DNA of 49,489 nt from Rhodospirillales bacterium. GTDB lineage: Bacteria > Pseudomonadota > Alphaproteobacteria > Reyranellales > Reyranellaceae. The notes under the pieces were generated by a model. The model saw nothing but the letters and a program-made list of their open reading frames with translations, did no database searches and was not told the origin of the DNA. This document shows positions 37,589 through 47,056 of the stretch, one piece after another. Position 1 is the first letter of the stretch; every line of letters starts with the position of its first letter. The position numbers and the translations under genes were made by a program. The DNA lies in assembly GCA_009377525.1 (NCBI GenBank), contig WHTW01000046.1, positions 1-49,489 on the forward strand, read 5' to 3'.

Positions 37589-38524
37589 TTACTTCTTTTC
37601 CACCGCGGCAGTCAGCTCGGGCACGATCTGGAAGAGATCGCCCACGATGCCGTAGTCGGCAACCTGGAAGATCGGGGCTTCCTCGTCCTTGTTGATCGCA
37701 ACGATGGTCTTGCTGTCCTTCATGCCGGCGAGATGCTGGATCGCGCCGGAGATGCCGATGGCGATGTAGAGGTCGGGCGCCACCACCTTGCCGGTCTGGC
37801 CGACCTGGTAGTCGTTGGGCACGTAGCCCGCGTCGACCGCGGCGCGGCTGGCGCCCAGCCCGGCGCCGAGCTTGTCGGCCAGCGCCTCGAGCATCTTGAA
37901 GTTCTCGCCGCTCGCCAGGCCACGGCCGCCCGAGACGACGATCTTGGCGCTGGTGAGCTCGGGCCGCTCGCTCTTGGAGAGCTCGGCGCCGACGTAAGAG
38001 GCGAGCCCGCCCGCGCCGGTGCCGCCGATCTGCTCGATCGGCGCGGGACCGCCGGTGGCGGCCGCCTTGAAGTTGGTCGGGCGGATGGTGACGATCTTGA
38101 TCTTGTCGGCGGTCTGCACGGTCGCCATGGCGTTGCCGGCATAGATCGGGCGCACGAAAGTGTCGGGCGCCTCGACCTTGATGGCCTCGGAGACCTGGGC
38201 GACGTCGAGCAGCGCCGCCACGCGCGGCGCGAGGTTCTTGCCGACCGAATCGGCCGCCATCACGACGTGGCTATAGTTGGGCGCGAGCTTGACCACCAGC
38301 GGGGCGACGTCCTCGGCGACCCAATTGGCGTAGGCCGCATCCTCGGCGCCCAGCACCTTGGCGACGCCCTGGATGGCGGCGGCCGACTTGGCGGCCTCGC
38401 CGGCGTTGGAGCCGGCCACCAGCACATGCACCTCGGGGCCCATCTGCGAGGCCGCGGTCACGGCGTTCGCGACGTTGCTGCGAACGGTCTTGCCGTCATG
38501 CGCGGCGACAACCAGGACGGCCAT
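37589..38524 (-). CDS. etfA: Electron transfer flavoprotein alpha subunit
   Basis: 311 residues. The FAD-binding C-terminal half carries [34 protein letters not shown] and [20 protein letters not shown], the ETF-alpha signatures. With EtfB it accepts electrons from acyl-CoA dehydrogenases and passes them to ETF:quinone oxidoreductase. One base separates it from etfB. Confidence 0.97.
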   Translation of the reverse strand: MAVLVVAAHDGKTVRSNVANAVTAASQMGPEVHVLVAGSNAGEAAKSAAAIQGVAKVLGAEDAAYANWVAEDVAPLVVKLAPNYSHVVMAADSVGKNLAPRVAALLDVAQVSEAIKVEAPDTFVRPIYAGNAMATVQTADKIKIVTIRPTNFKAAATGGPAPIEQIGGTGAGGLASYVGAELSKSERPELTSAKIVVSGGRGLASGENFKMLEALADKLGAGLGASRAAVDAGYVPNDYQVGQTGKVVAPDLYIAIGISGAIQHLAGMKDSKTIVAINKDEEAPIFQVADYGIVGDLFQIVPELTAAVEKK

Positions 38525-38525
38525 G

Positions 38526-39275
38526 TCAGATCACTCCCGCTTCGTTCTTCAGCTTGTCGACCAGCTCGGCGACGGTCTTCACCTTGACGCCGGCCTTGCG
38601 CTTGGGCGGCTCCTCGACCTTCAGCACCTTGAGCCGCGGCGCGATGTCGACACCCAGCGCATCCGGCGCCAGGACCTCGATCGGCTTCTTCTTGGCCTTC
38701 ATGATGTTGGGCAGCGAAGCATAGCGCGGCTCGTTGAGGCGCAGGTCGGTGGTGATCACCGCCGGCAGCTTGATCTTGATGTTCTCGAGGCCACCGTCGA
38801 CCTCGCGCTTCACCTCGGCCGAGCCGTCGGCGACGTTCAGCTTGTTGGCGAAGGTGCCCTGCGACCAGCCGAGCAGGGCGGCCAGCATCTGGCCGGTCTG
38901 GTTGGAATCGTCGTCGATCGCCTGCTTGCCGACGATCACCAGGCCGGGCTGCTCCTTGTCGACCACCGCCTTCATCAGCTTGGCGACGGCGAGCGGCTGC
39001 AGCTCGGCATCGGTCTGGACCAGCACGCCGCGGTCGGCGCCCATGGCGAGCGCGGTGCGGATCGTCTCCTGGCACTGCGCGGGGCCGGCGGAAAAGGCGA
39101 TGATCTCGGTCGCGAGGCCCTTCTCTTTCATGCGGATCGCCTCTTCCACGGCAATCTCATCGAAGGGGTTCATGGACATCTTGACGTTCGCCGTCTCGAC
39201 GCCCGTGTTGTCGGTCTTGACGCGGATCTTGACGTTGTAGTCGATGACCCGCTTGACCGCGACCAGCACTTTCAT
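38526..39275 (-). CDS. etfB: Electron transfer flavoprotein beta subunit
   Basis: 249 residues. [36 protein letters not shown] and the AMP-site region [19 protein letters not shown] mark ETF-beta; [14 protein letters not shown] and [27 protein letters not shown] continue the signature. First gene of the etfB-etfA-hbd operon. The 198-base gap upstream (39276-39473) should hold the promoter; I see no clear operator there. Confidence 0.97.
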   Translation of the reverse strand: MKVLVAVKRVIDYNVKIRVKTDNTGVETANVKMSMNPFDEIAVEEAIRMKEKGLATEIIAFSAGPAQCQETIRTALAMGADRGVLVQTDAELQPLAVAKLMKAVVDKEQPGLVIVGKQAIDDDSNQTGQMLAALLGWSQGTFANKLNVADGSAEVKREVDGGLENIKIKLPAVITTDLRLNEPRYASLPNIMKAKKKPIEVLAPDALGVDIAPRLKVLKVEEPPKRKAGVKVKTVAELVDKLKNEAGVI

Positions 39276-39473
39276 CGCGTTGCGCCTATAGGTGAGTTGC
39301 TGCCGGACTTCCGATCCAGCGAAGGGGTTTTCGTGTAGGGGTGTTCAGCCGATCATGTCAAGGCTATGGCGCACTGCACAAAATCGCAGGGCGGGAGATT
39401 TTACCAAGATTTTTCAACAGCTTGAAGCCACTAACAGGCTCCGGCCGGCAACCAGAGGATGCGAGCCGCGGCG

Positions 39474-39929
39474 TTACGGCAGGGAGACGTCGTAGCGAAC
39501 GTAGTCGGTGGGCTGAGAGATGCGGTCGTACAGCCGGCGCGCTGCCGTGTTGTCGGCTCCCGTATGCCAGTAGATCCGGCGCCATCCCCGGTTCCGGCCA
39601 CGGGCGATGAGGGCATCGATGAACTTTCGCCCCCACCCGGCGCCACGAGCGGACGGCTCGATCCAGAGGTCTTCGAGATAGCAAACCATCCGACTGCTGA
39701 ATGTGTGCGGATGAAGCACGTAGTTTGCAAAGCCGACCAGCGGGCCCTCGCCAGGCGACGCACCGGACACCAAAGCGCCGACCGGATGTTCCGGGTCCAT
39801 GATGCGGCGCCATAGTTCCCGGATGTCCGCCGCCGGCATCGAAACGTTGTAATGGGCGCAATTGGCCGACCACATCCGGTGCCATTCCGCTTGATCGGCC
39901 ATCTCTGCGTCGCGAACGTCAGTCGTCAT
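39474..39929 (-). CDS. GNAT-family N-acetyltransferase
   Basis: 151 residues. Acetyl-CoA loop ARGAGWGRKFIDALIARGRNRG follows the strand YLEDLWIEPSARG, and WHTGADNTAARRLYDRI is the C-terminal GNAT motif. The layout resembles spermidine/diamine-type or small-molecule acetyltransferases; the substrate is not predictable. It begins eight bases after the pduO stop and seems inserted into the otherwise common pduO-etfB order. Confidence 0.88.
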   Translation of the reverse strand: MTTDVRDAEMADQAEWHRMWSANCAHYNVSMPAADIRELWRRIMDPEHPVGALVSGASPGEGPLVGFANYVLHPHTFSSRMVCYLEDLWIEPSARGAGWGRKFIDALIARGRNRGWRRIYWHTGADNTAARRLYDRISQPTDYVRYDVSLP

Positions 39930-39936
39930 CGCGCCG

Positions 39937-40530
39937 TCAACGGCCGCCGCCAGGCACCCAGAGCACGTCGCTGGCCCCGTTGTCGTTGAGCCGTCGCGCC
40001 AGCACGAACAGATGGTCGGACAGGCGGTTGATATACTTGATCGCCTCCGGATTGATCGGTTGCTCGGCGGCGAGCTGCGTCATGCGCCGCTCGGCGCGGC
40101 GCGCGACGGTGCGGGCCAGATGCAGCCAGGCCGCGGCTTCGCTGCCACCGGGCAGGATGAAGGATTTCAACGGCTCCAGCTCGGCGTTCATGGCGTCGAT
40201 CTCGTGCTCCAGGCGCTCGACCTGCGAGGCCACGATGCGCAGCGCCTGCTCGCCGCGCTTGGCCTCGCCCTCGGGCGTGCAGAGGTCGGCGCCGAGATCG
40301 AACAGGTCGTTCTGGATGCGGGCCAGCATGGCGTCGGCTTCGGCACAATGCTGCCCGCCCAGCGTCGCGCCGCCGATGGCGCTGCGCGCCAGGCCGATCA
40401 CCGAGTTGGCCTCGTCGACAGTGCCATAGGCCTCGACGCGCGGATCGTGCTTGGCCACGCGTTCGCCGCGGCCGAGCGAGGTCTGGCCGCTGTCGCCGCC
40501 GCGCGTGTAGATGCGGGTTAACGTGACCAT
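39937..40530 (-). CDS. pduO: PduO-type cob(I)alamin adenosyltransferase
   Basis: 197 residues. The ATP-binding N-terminus TRGGDSGQTSLGRGERV, GTVDEANSVIG, the helix LHLARTVARRAERRM and YINRLSDHLFVLARRLN are PduO-type signatures. It makes adenosylcobalamin, the cofactor of NrdJ in this window and of methylmalonyl-CoA mutase downstream of PCC. ATG at 40530 (MVTLTRIYTRG) is chosen over one seven codons upstream because it fits the family start and leaves four bases after the preceding stop. Confidence 0.94.
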   Translation of the reverse strand: MVTLTRIYTRGGDSGQTSLGRGERVAKHDPRVEAYGTVDEANSVIGLARSAIGGATLGGQHCAEADAMLARIQNDLFDLGADLCTPEGEAKRGEQALRIVASQVERLEHEIDAMNAELEPLKSFILPGGSEAAAWLHLARTVARRAERRMTQLAAEQPINPEAIKYINRLSDHLFVLARRLNDNGASDVLWVPGGGR

Positions 40531-40534
40531 CGGC

Positions 40535-40744
40535 TCAGCTCCGGCTGGCAAGATACCAGAGAACGATCAGGATGATGGTCAGGAACTGAAGCCGCACGCG
40601 CCACCACATGAAGCGGTTGCTGCGCTTGCCGCCCTCGACGGTGCTCTCGCTGTTGCGGGCCATGTTGAACAGACCGACGAACAGCATGCCGAGCGTCGCC
40701 AGGCCCGACACGATCACCAGGACGAACAGGATGTTGGCCAGCAT
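40535..40744 (-). CDS. HIG1-like twin-transmembrane small protein
   Basis: 69 residues with two transmembrane helices (ILFVLVIVSGLATLGMLFVGLF and LQFLTIILIVLWYLA) separated by a polar loop ending NRFMWWRVRLQ. Layout and the NxxMxxRVxxQ stretch fit HIG1-domain proteins, which associate with respiratory supercomplexes in mitochondria. Three bases separate it from the amine oxidase gene upstream and four from pduO downstream. Confidence 0.82.
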   Translation of the reverse strand: MLANILFVLVIVSGLATLGMLFVGLFNMARNSESTVEGGKRSNRFMWWRVRLQFLTIILIVLWYLASRS

Positions 40745-40747
40745 GCG

Positions 40748-42172
40748 TCAAATTCCTTCGTTATGTCGTCCGGCTCCCATGCGGGCGCCCAACCACGGCC
40801 GTGCCTCCGCCTTTGCATCGCTTCCGGTCGCAACCCTGAAGATCGCTTCCGCCGCCTGCTCGCCCGACCACAAGGCGGCGTGCACCGTGCCGTATTCGAC
40901 CGGCTCGGTCGCCTCGCCGGCAAAGAAGACCCGCCGACCGAGCGGCCTGGCATGCGCCTCGCGATCCTCCGGCGCGCTGCCGACGCCCGGATAGGAATAG
41001 CCGCCGCGCGACCAGGGATCGCTCAGCCAGCGCGGATAGACCATGGCCTCCGGCTCGACGACGGCGTCGCCGAACATCTTGCGCAGCGAGGACATCGCCA
41101 CTTCCTTTACTTCGGCATCGGTCGCCGCACGGTCAAGGTGCGCCGCCGTCGCCCCGTTGCTGAAGCTGAGCAGGATCGGCCGTCCGGTCTCCTGCTCGTG
41201 GCTCACCCAGGTGTTGAAGGTGCCGCGCTTGTCGGGCGCGTCGGGCAGACGGCCGAACCACTTCGGATGGTCCGGCCAGAAGCGCTTGGGGAATCGCAGG
41301 TAGATCTTGCCCAGAATGCCGGCGCCGTAGCCGAGGCGGCCGATCGCCTTCTGCTGGTCCTCGGGCGGCAGCGGATCGAGCGCCGGCAGCCCGGCGCGCA
41401 AAAGGCCGAGCGGCACGGCGATCAAGGCGCGGTCGGCCTCGATCTTCTCGCCACTGGCGAGAATCGCCGTCACGCCGGCATCGCTCCAGACGACGCGCTG
41501 CACGGCGGCGTTGAAACGGATCGCCATGTTCTGGGCGGCATCCTCGAGCAGCGTGCGAAAGCCGCCTTTGGGCTGGGCATTGCGTTCCAGTCCTTCCGTC
41601 GGGAACCACTCCTCGGCCGAGACGGCCTCGTAGGGCGCGCCCTGCACGCCTTCACACATCTCGATGAAGGTGCCGATGACCAGCTTGTCGACCTCGGGCA
41701 GCCACGACGCGTGCAGCAACGGATCGACCGCCTGCTTGACCGAGATCGATCGCGGCCCCCAGACGCGCGCCATCGCCTTGCTGCGCCAGCTCGCCCATTC
41801 GATGGCGGCCTTGAAAGCCATGCGCCCCGCGATCGCCCGCCGACGCTGGCCTTCGCGCGTCGGTGCGGTGGCGCGGTCGTCGATCAAGAGCCGATCGCCC
41901 TGCGATTCGACGAGGCCGATGCCGAGCTTGTCGCACCACAGCGCCAGCGGATTGCCGTCGACGCCATGCACCCACGAACCGCCGAGATCGAGCGGCGCGC
42001 CGAGCGAGTCATCGGTCCAGGTGCGGCCGCCGATGCGCTTGCGCGCCTCGAGCACGGTGACGGCAAAGCCGGAGTCATGCAGCAGGCGGGCGGCGACCAG
42101 GCCCGCCATGCCGGCGCCGACCACGATGATGCGCTCGGCCTTGGCCGTGCCCATGGACCACGAGCCCGTCAT
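40748..42172 (-). CDS. Flavin-containing amine oxidase
   Basis: 474 residues. The dinucleotide motif IIVVGAGMAGLVAARLLHDSG starts near residue 14, followed by VLEARKRIGGRTWT and LDLGGSWVHG. The C-terminal FAD motif is VFFAGEATEPVEYGTVHAALWSGEQAA. This is the monoamine/polyamine oxidase family. Substrate unknown. ATG at 42172 overlaps the HAD gene stop (ATGA); ATG at 42154 is an alternative. Near-continuous spacing with the HAD, HIG1-like and pduO genes suggests one transcript. Confidence 0.9.
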   Translation of the reverse strand: MTGSWSMGTAKAERIIVVGAGMAGLVAARLLHDSGFAVTVLEARKRIGGRTWTDDSLGAPLDLGGSWVHGVDGNPLALWCDKLGIGLVESQGDRLLIDDRATAPTREGQRRRAIAGRMAFKAAIEWASWRSKAMARVWGPRSISVKQAVDPLLHASWLPEVDKLVIGTFIEMCEGVQGAPYEAVSAEEWFPTEGLERNAQPKGGFRTLLEDAAQNMAIRFNAAVQRVVWSDAGVTAILASGEKIEADRALIAVPLGLLRAGLPALDPLPPEDQQKAIGRLGYGAGILGKIYLRFPKRFWPDHPKWFGRLPDAPDKRGTFNTWVSHEQETGRPILLSFSNGATAAHLDRAATDAEVKEVAMSSLRKMFGDAVVEPEAMVYPRWLSDPWSRGGYSYPGVGSAPEDREAHARPLGRRVFFAGEATEPVEYGTVHAALWSGEQAAEAIFRVATGSDAKAEARPWLGARMGAGRHNEGI

Positions 42173-42852
42173 GGCCGAACCAACTCGGGCAGCTTCGTCA
42201 TGTCGTCGAACAGCTCGCCGCCCACCGCCGCCAGCGCGGCGCGATCGGCGTAGGGCGCGCCGGCATAGGCGAGTGCGCGCATGCCGGCCGACCGCGCCGC
42301 CTGTATGCCGGGCACCGAATCCTCGATCACAGTGCAGGCGAAGGGCTGCACGTTCATCTCGATCGCGGCATGAAGGAAGAGATCGGGAAACGGCTTTCCA
42401 CGCGGCACCTGGCTCGCACTGAAGATCCGGCCGTCGAAGAGGTCCCACAGGCCGGTGAGGCCGAGCGTGAAGCGCATCTTCTCCGACGAGCCCGAGCTTG
42501 CCACGCAGGTATCGATGCCGGCCTTCTGCGGCGCGACAATAGCGTCCTTCACCCCTGCGACCGCCTGCAACGGTGCGTTGCGGAAGCTCTGGTAGGTTAC
42601 GACCTGCATCTTCTCGACGAAGTCGTCAGGCAGCTTGCGGCCGATCTCGGCTTCGCAGATTTCCACGCAGGACTTCAGCGACCGTCCCATCAGGCGGCGC
42701 ATCGTCTCCTCGACCGACCAGTCGAGGCCGTGCGCCTTCAGCGCCCGTGAAAAGCTCGCATTGGCGAGCGGCTCGCTGTCGACCAGCACGCCGTCGCAGT
42801 CGAAAATCACCAGCAAGACGGATCCGTTCTCGGTTGCCACCCCACCGCCCAT
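42169..42852 (-). CDS. HAD-family phosphatase (beta-phosphoglucomutase-like)
   Basis: 227 residues. HAD motif I FDCDGVLVDSEP with nucleophile and acid Asp, a helical cap domain, motif II ASSGS, motif III Lys in PRGKPFP and motif IV VIEDSVPGIQAA. Subfamily IA phosphatase or phosphoglucomutase-like; the ligand cannot be read from sequence. Its last four bases overlap the start of the amine oxidase. Confidence 0.92.
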   Translation of the reverse strand: MGGGVATENGSVLLVIFDCDGVLVDSEPLANASFSRALKAHGLDWSVEETMRRLMGRSLKSCVEICEAEIGRKLPDDFVEKMQVVTYQSFRNAPLQAVAGVKDAIVAPQKAGIDTCVASSGSSEKMRFTLGLTGLWDLFDGRIFSASQVPRGKPFPDLFLHAAIEMNVQPFACTVIEDSVPGIQAARSAGMRALAYAGAPYADRAALAAVGGELFDDMTKLPELVRP

Positions 42853-42870
42853 CGAGCGGAGGGGGAGGCA

Positions 42871-43755
42871 TCAGTACGGCTTGTCGCCTGCCACTGTCAC
42901 CCGATTTCCGCTGCGCGTATGGGGCCAGTAATCCCACATCGCTCGGTGCTGGACGCAGCGATTGTCCCAGAAGGCGATGGAGTTCTCGCGCCAGCGGAAG
43001 CGGCACTGGAACAGCGGGTTCTCCATGTGCTCGTAGAGATAGCGCAGGATGCCGTCGCCTTCGTCGCGCGGTACACCGACCAGGCCGCGGGTGAAGCCGC
43101 GGTTGACGTACAGCGCCTTCTTGCCCGTCACCGGATGGGTACGGATGACCGGATGCTCGGTGCGCGGATACTGCGGCTTGTCGGCGACGCCGAAGTTCCT
43201 GTAGAGGCCGCGATAGACCTGTTCGCCGTCGTGGATGGCGGTCATGCCCTCGAGATATGTCTTCATGCGGTCCGACAGAGACTCGTAGGCGGCATACATC
43301 GAGGCGAACAACGTGTCGCCACCCTTGGGCGGGCACGTCTTGATGTAGAGGATGCTGCCCATCGGCGGCTCGAGGTCGCAGCTCACGTCGGTGTGCCAGC
43401 CCTCGCCGTTGGCGCGCGGCGACTCCCTGTCGGCGTGGATGATCATCAGCTCGGGCTTGCCCGGCTCGTGCGGTGCGGCGGGATGGACGTGCAGGTCACC
43501 GAACAGCCGGCCGAAGGCCAGGTGCTGGTCAGGCGTGATGTGCTGGTCACGGAAGAAGATGACGAGATTTTCCGCCAGCGCACGATGCAGCTCGTCCTGC
43601 TGGCGGTTGCTGAGCGGCTTGCCGAGGTCGATGCCGTCGATCTCCGCGCCGATGATCGGCGTCAGCTTGTCGACGCTGATGGTCTCGTACGGCGCGCTTT
43701 CATCGGTGGTGTGCCGGTAGCGCGGGCCGGCGTTGCCGCGCAGCGATCCTTGCAT
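42871..43755 (-). CDS. TauD/TfdA-family 2-oxoglutarate dioxygenase
   Basis: 294 residues. Iron ligands: WHTDVS (His, Asp) and the distal His in NRCVQHRAMWDYWPHTRSGNRV, which also carries the 2-oxoglutarate-binding Arg. TPIIGAEIDGIDL at the N-terminus is typical of the family. Substrates range from taurine to alkyl sulfates and aryloxyacids. No sulfonate transporter is nearby, so the substrate is open. The 90 bases upstream probably hold its promoter. Confidence 0.92.
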   Translation of the reverse strand: MQGSLRGNAGPRYRHTTDESAPYETISVDKLTPIIGAEIDGIDLGKPLSNRQQDELHRALAENLVIFFRDQHITPDQHLAFGRLFGDLHVHPAAPHEPGKPELMIIHADRESPRANGEGWHTDVSCDLEPPMGSILYIKTCPPKGGDTLFASMYAAYESLSDRMKTYLEGMTAIHDGEQVYRGLYRNFGVADKPQYPRTEHPVIRTHPVTGKKALYVNRGFTRGLVGVPRDEGDGILRYLYEHMENPLFQCRFRWRENSIAFWDNRCVQHRAMWDYWPHTRSGNRVTVAGDKPY

Positions 43756-43845
43756 GGCTCTCTCCTACTCCGGCTTTATATATTGGCACGACACAAGACT
43801 TCTGTCTGCCGCCAGCATCGAGCATCGTGCACGTGTCAGCGGTCA

Positions 43846-46125
43846 TCACCGTCCGAATCGCTCCAGGTCTGCGAGGTCCTGATTGCGTTGCTTCACCTGC
43901 CGATCGTAGCCGGCTTGGTTCTTGGTGCAGACGAGGCTGTAGGGCCGACCGCGTCTTTCGGTCGCCGTGTCCAGATCGCATCGCGTCCGTTGGATCGTCT
44001 GCTCGATGTGGCTGCGCGCGGCTTCGGCGGCTTTGAAGATCCACGTGCGGCGCCCGGGGTCAGCGAGAAACCGGCCGAGCTCGCCGCACTGGGGGCAGCG
44101 ACAGGCAAGCTTCTTCGCGCGGTTCCAGTCGCGCGGCGCCTCCAAGGGAATTGCAACTCGGGCGCCGAGATGCTCGAGACAGGCCTGGTGCAGGCGCGAC
44201 AACGCCGCGCCGCGGCTGGCCGCGACCGATCCGACCATTTGCCGCAGGGCAGGCACGAGAACAGTGTCGAGGTCATAGGTCTTCGGCCAGGCCAGGGCGT
44301 GGGCCACGGCGCGCTCCGCCAGACTCTCGTCGATGCGCGCCAGCGCGCCTAAGAGATCGACGAAGAAACCCGGTCGCACTCCGCGATCGTACGGCCAGGA
44401 ATCGCGTGGTGGGACGGACGACGCGTCTCCCGGAAGCGCTTCGACTAGCGCAGCGGCGGCGCCGAGCAGGCCCGTGACGTCGTTCGGAAACGCCGCGACG
44501 GCCAGCGCAAGCAGGCCGCTGCAAGCGCCGAGCGACGTCGCGACTGTTCCTCCGACCACGCGTTTCATCAAGACTGCCGCCCGCTCCGGTGAAAACAGGC
44601 GGAGTGCGCCCACTACGGCCTCGTTGTCGCTCTTCTCATGACGGCCGCTGGCGATGAGGACATCCACGAACGACTCGATGCGCTCCGTGTCTTCACGCCG
44701 TGTCAGAAGGGTCAGCATCCGCGCCCTCTCGCTCGGCGCCTTGTCGTCTGATCGGTGCCATTCATCTTTCGGCCAGGAGGACAGCATGTGCGCCGCGAGC
44801 TCGTGCGCCTGAAGCCACAAAGCCGACTGCCTGGCGCCGCCGCTGGCAATCCAGCGCTCGGTCAGATCATCCAGATAAGGCAACGTGGCTGACAGGCCCG
44901 CCCGGTTCAGGACTGCGAACATCCGCTGGCGGGGCCAAAGCACGAGAGCCGCGCGCCGGTAGGTGCGCTCGAAAGAGGCCCCTTCGTTTCCGGTCGCCTC
45001 GTGGAACAGCTCCTCATCGGGCTCCATGTCCTCAAGAGCATCGGGTGGGCAGATGTCTTCGTCATCGATCGGCAGCTTGCCCAGCATCGAGGGGCTGCCG
45101 TCGGGCCGCCGCCACTCGGACAAGTACGCGTAGCGATCGAAAACCTCGCCGGCCTCGAATTCGTCTTCGTCCGACCACCGACCGCGACGCGAACCCAAGT
45201 CGACCGAATATTCGGCAGCTCCGCTTTCTTCGATGGACACCTGCGCCAGATGAAGGTCGCAGCCCGCCCGCGCGGCGGCGTCGACGAGCACGCCTGCGGC
45301 CGCCGCATCCGCTCCCTTTAACTTGTCGAAGCCGAGTTCGGCGGGCGTATAGGCGTGCTCCAGCGGATAAATGAGCTTTTCGGATGCACCATCATCCGGC
45401 GACGGCTGGCCGGCAGCCCACTCCTGCAACAATGCCATCGCGCGGGACTGCTCGACCTCGTAGCTTGGCGGCCCAAGGTTCGGGCTCTTGCTTCCGCGCA
45501 GCAGGTTGAAGACCAGCGCCGACCGGAAGCCCGAGGTGAGGGGCAGCACCTCGTGCACGCAATCGGCATAGAAGGCGGCGAAGGCTGCCTCGGACGGCTC
45601 GGCGCACTGCAGATCAAGCGTGACTTCGCGGCCCTTGTGCCGAACGACGAGCTCTCCGCCGGTCGAAACGGAGGGCAGGACCAGGACGAGCGTTGCAAAC
45701 ATGCCGGGCGCTTTCTCGGTGTCGCGATGGCCAGCGAAGAAACTGCCCTTGTCGTAGACGAGGAGCTTGTAGAACTCGGCGGTGATCCGTTCGCCTACTC
45801 CGAGACCCTCGGCGACGCGCGCCAGAATCCCTTCCAAGGTCCGCGCCCAATGCTTGCCGCCGATCCCTACCCGATCGGCGCCGATCTGCCAGGTGCGCCT
45901 GACTTCCGTGTCGATCAGGGTATTGCCGCCGCGGCCATAGGGCGCGCGCTCGGCGATGGCGATGAGTTGCTCGGCCTGGATAGCCAGCAGCGGTAGCGCG
46001 ACGAGACCGACGCCATCGACCTCCAACCGCGGCGCAAACATTTCGACCGTGCCGGAAGCGAAAAAATCACCGGGACGCCGCGCTGTATTCAACACCTCGG
46101 CAAGTGCAACGGCGATGGATGACAT
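43846..46125 (-). CDS. Large protein with N-terminal prolyl-4-hydroxylase-like 2OG-Fe(II) domain
   Basis: 759 residues. The N-terminal 230 or so residues form a P4H-type dioxygenase domain. VYDKGSFFAGHRDTEK gives the HxD iron ligands and GMFATLVLVLPS...GGELVVRHKG the core strands. The distal His and the 2OG Arg fall in CVHEVLPLTSGFRSALVFNLL. An acidic stretch (DEDEFEAGEVF... DEDICPPDALEDMEPDEE) and a long helical section follow. The C-terminus has CRCPQCGEL and then QTIQRTRCDLD. I recall similar long proteins in fungi and scattered bacteria; function is not known to me. It is likely a protein or peptide hydroxylase. It stands alone, flanked by gaps of 90 and 219 bases. Confidence 0.8.
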   Translation of the reverse strand: MSSIAVALAEVLNTARRPGDFFASGTVEMFAPRLEVDGVGLVALPLLAIQAEQLIAIAERAPYGRGGNTLIDTEVRRTWQIGADRVGIGGKHWARTLEGILARVAEGLGVGERITAEFYKLLVYDKGSFFAGHRDTEKAPGMFATLVLVLPSVSTGGELVVRHKGREVTLDLQCAEPSEAAFAAFYADCVHEVLPLTSGFRSALVFNLLRGSKSPNLGPPSYEVEQSRAMALLQEWAAGQPSPDDGASEKLIYPLEHAYTPAELGFDKLKGADAAAAGVLVDAAARAGCDLHLAQVSIEESGAAEYSVDLGSRRGRWSDEDEFEAGEVFDRYAYLSEWRRPDGSPSMLGKLPIDDEDICPPDALEDMEPDEELFHEATGNEGASFERTYRRAALVLWPRQRMFAVLNRAGLSATLPYLDDLTERWIASGGARQSALWLQAHELAAHMLSSWPKDEWHRSDDKAPSERARMLTLLTRREDTERIESFVDVLIASGRHEKSDNEAVVGALRLFSPERAAVLMKRVVGGTVATSLGACSGLLALAVAAFPNDVTGLLGAAAALVEALPGDASSVPPRDSWPYDRGVRPGFFVDLLGALARIDESLAERAVAHALAWPKTYDLDTVLVPALRQMVGSVAASRGAALSRLHQACLEHLGARVAIPLEAPRDWNRAKKLACRCPQCGELGRFLADPGRRTWIFKAAEAARSHIEQTIQRTRCDLDTATERRGRPYSLVCTKNQAGYDRQVKQRNQDLADLERFGR

Positions 46126-46295
46126 TGGATGCTTTCCCGATGTTGGTTCCGAAGTGCCTGGAGCGTGCCGTCAACGTCGGCTCGCGAGATCATCGTCCAC
46201 AGACGCCGCGTTGGCGCGGAGCGAGTTCAGCAGCAATTGTCCCGTCGGTCTCGGTGGAAAGTACGCTGCGTGGGGCCGCCGATGTGTCAAGCGGC

Positions 46296-46327
46296 CACCT
46301 GACGCTGCCCATGATCTGGAAACTGAA
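46296..46327 (+). pseudogene. higA fragment
   Basis: 32 bases encoding LTLPMIWKLN in one frame, matching the LTLPMIWKLS segment of intact HigA at 47994-48025 (about 26 of 32 bases). No start, HTH or toxin remains. It lies in the 219-base gap between the mntA end and the 759-residue gene, which holds no intact gene. Confidence 0.6.
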
Positions 46328-46344
46328 CCCGGAACGGCCGCAGG

Positions 46345-46638
46345 TTAAAGCGGCACGCGCCGTGGTTCGATGGCGGAGCGGAACTCCGGATCGAGGCCAT
46401 CCCAATCGACGACATCCACCTTGATCGGTAGGTCGCTTTCGGAGAAGGCGTCGCGCAGCCGCGCCAAGGTCTCGATAGGCACCCCGTTCTCGGCCTCGAG
46501 CACGACGTCCAGGTCGGAGAAGCGCCTGGCATGGCCGGCAGTCCGCGATCCGAAGGCCCAGGCTCGCACGTCAGGCGCATATTGCGCGAGAATGCGGCGC
46601 ACCATGTCGAGATGCCGCGGCTCGAGGTCAAGTGCCAT
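46345..46638 (-). CDS. mntA: MntA-type nucleotidyltransferase antitoxin
   Basis: 97 residues, a minimal nucleotidyltransferase. The active site reads GS, ten residues, then DLD (GSRTAGHARRFSDLDV), the GSX10DXD pattern; the third acidic residue is in KVDVVDW. In the characterised HepT-MntA pairs the antitoxin transfers AMP groups to a Tyr of the toxin. The gene overlaps the end of hepT by 11 bases. Confidence 0.9.
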   Translation of the reverse strand: MALDLEPRHLDMVRRILAQYAPDVRAWAFGSRTAGHARRFSDLDVVLEAENGVPIETLARLRDAFSESDLPIKVDVVDWDGLDPEFRSAIEPRRVPL

Positions 46639-47020
46639 GGTGCCTCGCCAGCGCCTCGAGCAGCGATCGCGCGGCCGGCAGGAGACGACGCGCGGCTTCG
46701 ATCACTTTCGCGGCGTTCTTGTCGTTGTAGGTGTGGGCCGTCAGATTTCGCGCCTCGTGGAAAGCGAACCATACCTCCGGATCGTCTATCAAGCCGCCAC
46801 GGGCGGCGGCGCGAAACAGGTCCCTGCGAGTCTGGGGTTCCGCCTCGAGCGCGGCCCAAATCAGATGCCGGCGCATGAACCTCCAAGAGAGCTCGTAGGT
46901 GTACTCGAACCGTTTGACGATCGAATCCCGAACGAAGCCGCTGTCAGGCGCGACAAGCGCCTCTTCCAGCGTGGCCAGCGCTCGTTTCAGCGGCGTCAAT
47001 ATGAGGGGGGATTCCGTCAT
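46628..47020 (-). CDS. hepT: HepT-type HEPN toxin (HI0074-like)
   Basis: 130 residues, all helical. The HEPN ribonuclease motif RNLTAHTY fits RX4HXY: Arg, His and the Tyr that the partner antitoxin AMPylates. FRRFEYTYELSWRF-like text near residue 40 (KRFEYTYELSW) is the HI0074-family signature. The toxin gene precedes its antitoxin. The pair is a complete type VII toxin-antitoxin system by family knowledge. Confidence 0.9.
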   Translation of the reverse strand: MTESPLILTPLKRALATLEEALVAPDSGFVRDSIVKRFEYTYELSWRFMRRHLIWAALEAEPQTRRDLFRAAARGGLIDDPEVWFAFHEARNLTAHTYNDKNAAKVIEAARRLLPAARSLLEALARHHGT

Positions 47021-47056
47021 ACCCCTATCATAGCACGCGGAGCGCAGCCTGGCGGC

